Shown: piece after piece, positions 5,018 through 7,940 of the stretch
Layout of the letters: every line of letters begins with the position of its first letter
How positions within the stretch are numbered: the first letter of the stretch is position 1
Origin: Bacteroidia bacterium
GTDB taxonomy: Bacteria; Bacteroidota; Bacteroidia; Flavobacteriales; Flavobacteriaceae
DNA length: 7,940 nt
Reading direction: 5' to 3'
Assembly (NCBI GenBank): GCA_030429325.1
Contig: JAUICT010000083.1
Location: forward strand, 1 to 7,940
Notes under the pieces: generated by a model
Database searches by the model: none
Told to the model about the DNA's origin: nothing
What the model saw: only the letters and a program-made list of their open reading frames with translations
Made by a program: the position numbers and the translations under genes

Positions 5018-7940
5018 TTAAAAAGTTACGCTTAGTCCCAATACATATCTTCTTGGAACAGGATAGGTTAAACTTACCGAGCCAGATAATCCTGGAATTT
5101 CATCATCGGGATTACCACGGACCACTGGATCTACCCCAGTAAAGTCAGTAATCGTAAATAGATTGTCCCCTGCCAAATAGATGTTGGCATTGCTTACACC
5201 CAACTTGGTCAGGATGTTTTGAGGCAAACTATACGAGAGCGTTACATTGTTCAACCTTAGGTAGCTTGCGTCTTCCAAATATCTGGAAGAGCGCTTATTG
5301 GAATTGTTGTTTCCTCCTTCTATGGCTTGGGGATGTGTTGCAATATCGCCAGGTTGTTGCCATCTGGACCAACCATCGGCCAGTACCATCTGATTGAACG
5401 TTGAATAGAATCCATCAGAATCAAACAGTTCACGAGAGGCATTGTAGAGCGTTCCTCCTTTAGAGAAACTAAAGTTGGATGTCAAAGACACATTTTTATA
5501 CCTGAGACTGGTATTAAACCCACCAATAAAATCAGGTGTTGAAGTGCCTATTGTTTGCAAGGTAGCCTCATTCCAATCGCTTGTTTCGGACTTTGCCCCG
5601 GTATCCGGGTCTACCACTTCCCATAATGGCTGACCATTATCCGGGTCTACCCCCAACCATTTTCTGATGTACCAAGTGTCTGCATCTTCCCCTATCTTGA
5701 AGATTTTTGAACCTACTGGTATTTCTTCTTGCTCATCAAAAAGTTCAGTGATCTCATTTCTATTGACCCCAATATTGAAACCAACATTAAAGTTAAAGTC
5801 TGGCTTTGATACAATGTCGGCAGACACCGAAGCCTCAAAACCTTTGTTGGTCAATCCTCCTACATTTTCCCAGAATCCTTGAAATCCGGTAAGATCGGGC
5901 AGGCTCACAAAATAGAGTAAATCTGATGTATTCTTGTTGTAATATTCAAAAGTTAGGCTTACAACATCCAAAATCCTTGTATCCAAGGCCAAGTTGGCCT
6001 CATAAGACTTCTCCCATCCCAAATCTGGATTTCCAAATTGGTTCAATATGGCACCCGGGGTACCAATATACTGGGTATTTACCCTATAGGTTCCTTGGTA
6101 AGGATACAATGATGATGGTCTGTTACCCACCGAACCATAACTGGCCCTAAGTTTTAATTGATTAAAAACATCGGTATTAAAGAAATCCTCTTTATGAACG
6201 TTCCAACCCAAACCGATGGAAAAGAAATTACCGTATTGATTGTCCAATCCAAAGTTTGAGGCTCCGTCCCTTCTAATGGAAGCTTTTGCAAAATACTTGC
6301 TCTGGTAGTCATATTCTGCAGCCAAGAAAAAGGATTGTAGGGCATATTCATTCTTGCGACCTTCTATCTCTCCTGTCTCACTGGCGGCATTAAGGATCTC
6401 ACCTCCTGCGATGATTCCATTTCCAGAGGCTCCAAAATCCTCATACTCGTAATCATTGTATTCATATCCACCTAAGATACTTACTGTATGGCTATCATTG
6501 AAAATATTGCTGTACTTCAGCATTTGCGTTGTTAACCTAGTGTTCCTATTGGCTGTAAAGTTTCTGATACTCCCTCCATTGGCCAGACCTGAATTGGATC
6601 TTGGGTCTGTATATTGGAGATCCTTTCTTCTGTAAAGGGTAAAGTTGTTGGTCGAATGAAGGACTAAATTCGGTACAACCTCATATTCAAAGTCAAAGTT
6701 TGCACTGAAATTAAAAACATTTCTCGAAGAGTAGTTCCACTGTTGATCATAGAAGTAGTTTCTTTGATCCCTACCCAACCAGTCTTGGGAATCTTGAGCG
6801 TTTATAGGAGTTCCTTCACTATCAAAGGGTACATCCCAAGGTAAGTTTAGATACAACTCATACAGAGGAGCTTCGGCAATGCGGTCCCTATTATCAAAAC
6901 TAAACGCCAACTTGGGTTTTATGGTCAGCTTTTTGTTCATTTTATAATCCACATTTGTACGGAAGGTATACCTGTCCAGTTCATTTCCTTTTACGGTACC
7001 CTCTTCATTGTAATACCCCATGTTCAAGAACAGGTTCAAAGTTTCCGTAGCAGAAGTAAAGGACACATTGGCATCTCTTACCAGAGCATTCCTTGTACCT
7101 CCTTTTACCCAATCTGTGTTCCTGCTCAGCAGGCTTTCATCAAACCATGGCTGCGAGTTTTCAAATTGAGTGTGGTAATCATACAATTGCTGTGAGTCCA
7201 TTACCTCAAACTGGCCGCTATTGAACTGATTGATGGCCAATTTGGTACTCACTTGAATCTGTGGTTTTTCACCCATGGGAGCTCTTTTGGTGGTTACCAC
7301 TACCACACCGTTGGCACCTCTGGACCCGTATAATGCTGTTGCCGAAGCATCTTTCAGCACAGATATATTGGCCACATCATTTGGGTTGATAATAGGAACA
7401 CCATGCTGGATTACACCATCCACTACCCATAAGGGAGTTATGTTCCCGTTCAAGGAAGCAACACCCCGTATCAGGATATTTGGAGCAGAACCAGGAGATC
7501 CGCTGGAAGCGGCTACTTGAACGCCCGCGGCTTTTCCTTGTAGCATCGAGGAAACTTCGGGAGTGGTTATATCTTTTAGTTTTTCAGAGTCAATACTGAC
7601 TAAAGACGAAGTCACCGTCTCTCTTTTCTGTGTACCATATGCCACTACAACCACCTCTTCCAATTGACTCACATCTTCTTGGAGCGTGACTGTTATGTTG
7701 GTCCGGTTTCCAACTTGTGTTTCTTGAGTGGTAAATCCTATAGAAGATATTACCAAAACATCATCGGAGGTTACATTGTCTATAGTAAACATTCCGTCAA
7801 AATCCGTTACGGCGCCTTTCGCTTGGTCCTTGACCAATACGTTGGCACCAACAACAGGCTGTCCTGTACCGTCAACAACAGTACCGGTAATTGACTTCTC
7901 TTGTGACCACGAAACCATGGCAAAGAGAAATAGCGGAATT
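5018..7940 (-). CDS. SusC/RagA-family TonB-dependent outer-membrane transporter, 5' end cut by window edge
   Basis: This is the TonB-powered barrel that imports the ligand captured by its SusD partner. The visible frame has 973 residues. An ATG at 7918 exists, but the frame stays open to the right edge and reads IPLFLFAMVSWSQEKS, the hydrophobic core and cleavage region of a signal peptide (likely cut near S-W-S/Q), so the true start is outside the window. Numbering from the Met at 7918: a carboxypeptidase-regulatory-like beta-sandwich domain at about 8-85 (SITGTVVDGTGQPVVGANV), a TonB box region EEVVVVAYGTQ at 87-97, a plug domain at about 100-212 with LQGKAAGVQV (126-135), LIRGVASLNG (149-158), WVVDGV (164-169) and the SusC signature LKDASATALYGSRGANG (188-204), then a beta-barrel of about 750 residues ending SVTF, whose terminal Phe suits barrel assembly. 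No STN signalling domain is present in the visible part, so there is no sign of anti-sigma signalling. It is probably the first gene of the operon; its promoter is not in view. Confidence 0.97.
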   Translation of the reverse strand, partial: IPLFLFAMVSWSQEKSITGTVVDGTGQPVVGANVLVKDQAKGAVTDFDGMFTIDNVTSDDVLVISSIGFTTQETQVGNRTNITVTLQEDVSQLEEVVVVAYGTQKRETVTSSLVSIDSEKLKDITTPEVSSMLQGKAAGVQVAASSGSPGSAPNILIRGVASLNGNITPLWVVDGVIQHGVPIINPNDVANISVLKDASATALYGSRGANGVVVVTTKRAPMGEKPQIQVSTKLAINQFNSGQFEVMDSQQLYDYHTQFENSQPWFDESLLSRNTDWVKGGTRNALVRDANVSFTSATETLNLFLNMGYYNEEGTVKGNELDRYTFRTNVDYKMNKKLTIKPKLAFSFDNRDRIAEAPLYELYLNLPWDVPFDSEGTPINAQDSQDWLGRDQRNYFYDQQWNYSSRNVFNFSANFDFEYEVVPNLVLHSTNNFTLYRRKDLQYTDPRSNSGLANGGSIRNFTANRNTRLTTQMLKYSNIFNDSHTVSILGGYEYNDYEYEDFGASGNGIIAGGEILNAASETGEIEGRKNEYALQSFFLAAEYDYQSKYFAKASIRRDGASNFGLDNQYGNFFSIGLGWNVHKEDFFNTDVFNQLKLRASYGSVGNRPSSLYPYQGTYRVNTQYIGTPGAILNQFGNPDLGWEKSYEANLALDTRILDVVSLTFEYYNKNTSDLLYFVSLPDLTGFQGFWENVGGLTNKGFEASVSADIVSKPDFNFNVGFNIGVNRNEITELFDEQEEIPVGSKIFKIGEDADTWYIRKWLGVDPDNGQPLWEVVDPDTGAKSETSDWNEATLQTIGTSTPDFIGGFNTSLRYKNVSLTSNFSFSKGGTLYNASRELFDSDGFYSTFNQMVLADGWSRWQQPGDIATHPQAIEGGNNNSNKRSSRYLEDASYLRLNNVTLSYSLPQNILTKLGVSNANIYLAGDNLFTITDFTGVDPVVRGNPDDEIPGLSGSVSLTYPVPRRYVLGLSVTF

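Overview
The window holds one co-directional gene block on the minus strand, and two of its three genes run off the window edges. Read in the direction of transcription (right to left) it contains: a SusC/RagA-type TonB-dependent outer-membrane transporter (5018 to the right edge, 5' end missing), its SusD/RagB-type surface lipoprotein partner (3340-4998), and a very large FG-GAP/VCBS-repeat lipoprotein with a central ASPIC/UnbV domain (left edge to 3280, stop codon missing). There is no other gene, RNA gene, mobile element or CRISPR array that I can support. Coding density is almost complete: the only non-coding DNA is a 19-nt susC-susD spacer and a 59-nt spacer after susD.

The organism is almost certainly a member of the Bacteroidota. 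SusC/SusD pairs are a hallmark of that phylum, start sites lack Shine-Dalgarno sequences, and the DNA is AT-leaning. A marine or soil Flavobacteriaceae-like source is my best guess from the protein style, but the sequence does not prove it.

Functionally, SusD-like lipoproteins cap SusC-like barrels and deliver a large nutrient, usually a glycan or peptide, for TonB-powered import. No glycoside hydrolase, lyase, sulfatase, peptidase or regulator is visible, so the substrate cannot be named. The third gene encodes about 1,100 residues of tandem calcium-loop propeller repeats behind a lipoprotein signal. Its position suggests a surface or periplasmic accessory to the transporter, but the function of this family next to SusCD pairs is not established.

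The most interesting local signal is the 59-nt susD-FG-GAP junction. It holds a 14-bp hairpin followed by seven U residues, which looks like an intrinsic terminator, and it ends only six bases before the annotated-style start codon of the next gene. An alternative in-frame ATG overlaps the susD stop codon as ATGA, and the whole hairpin is open in that reading frame. This arrangement would allow attenuation of the third gene, possibly relieved by coupled translation.
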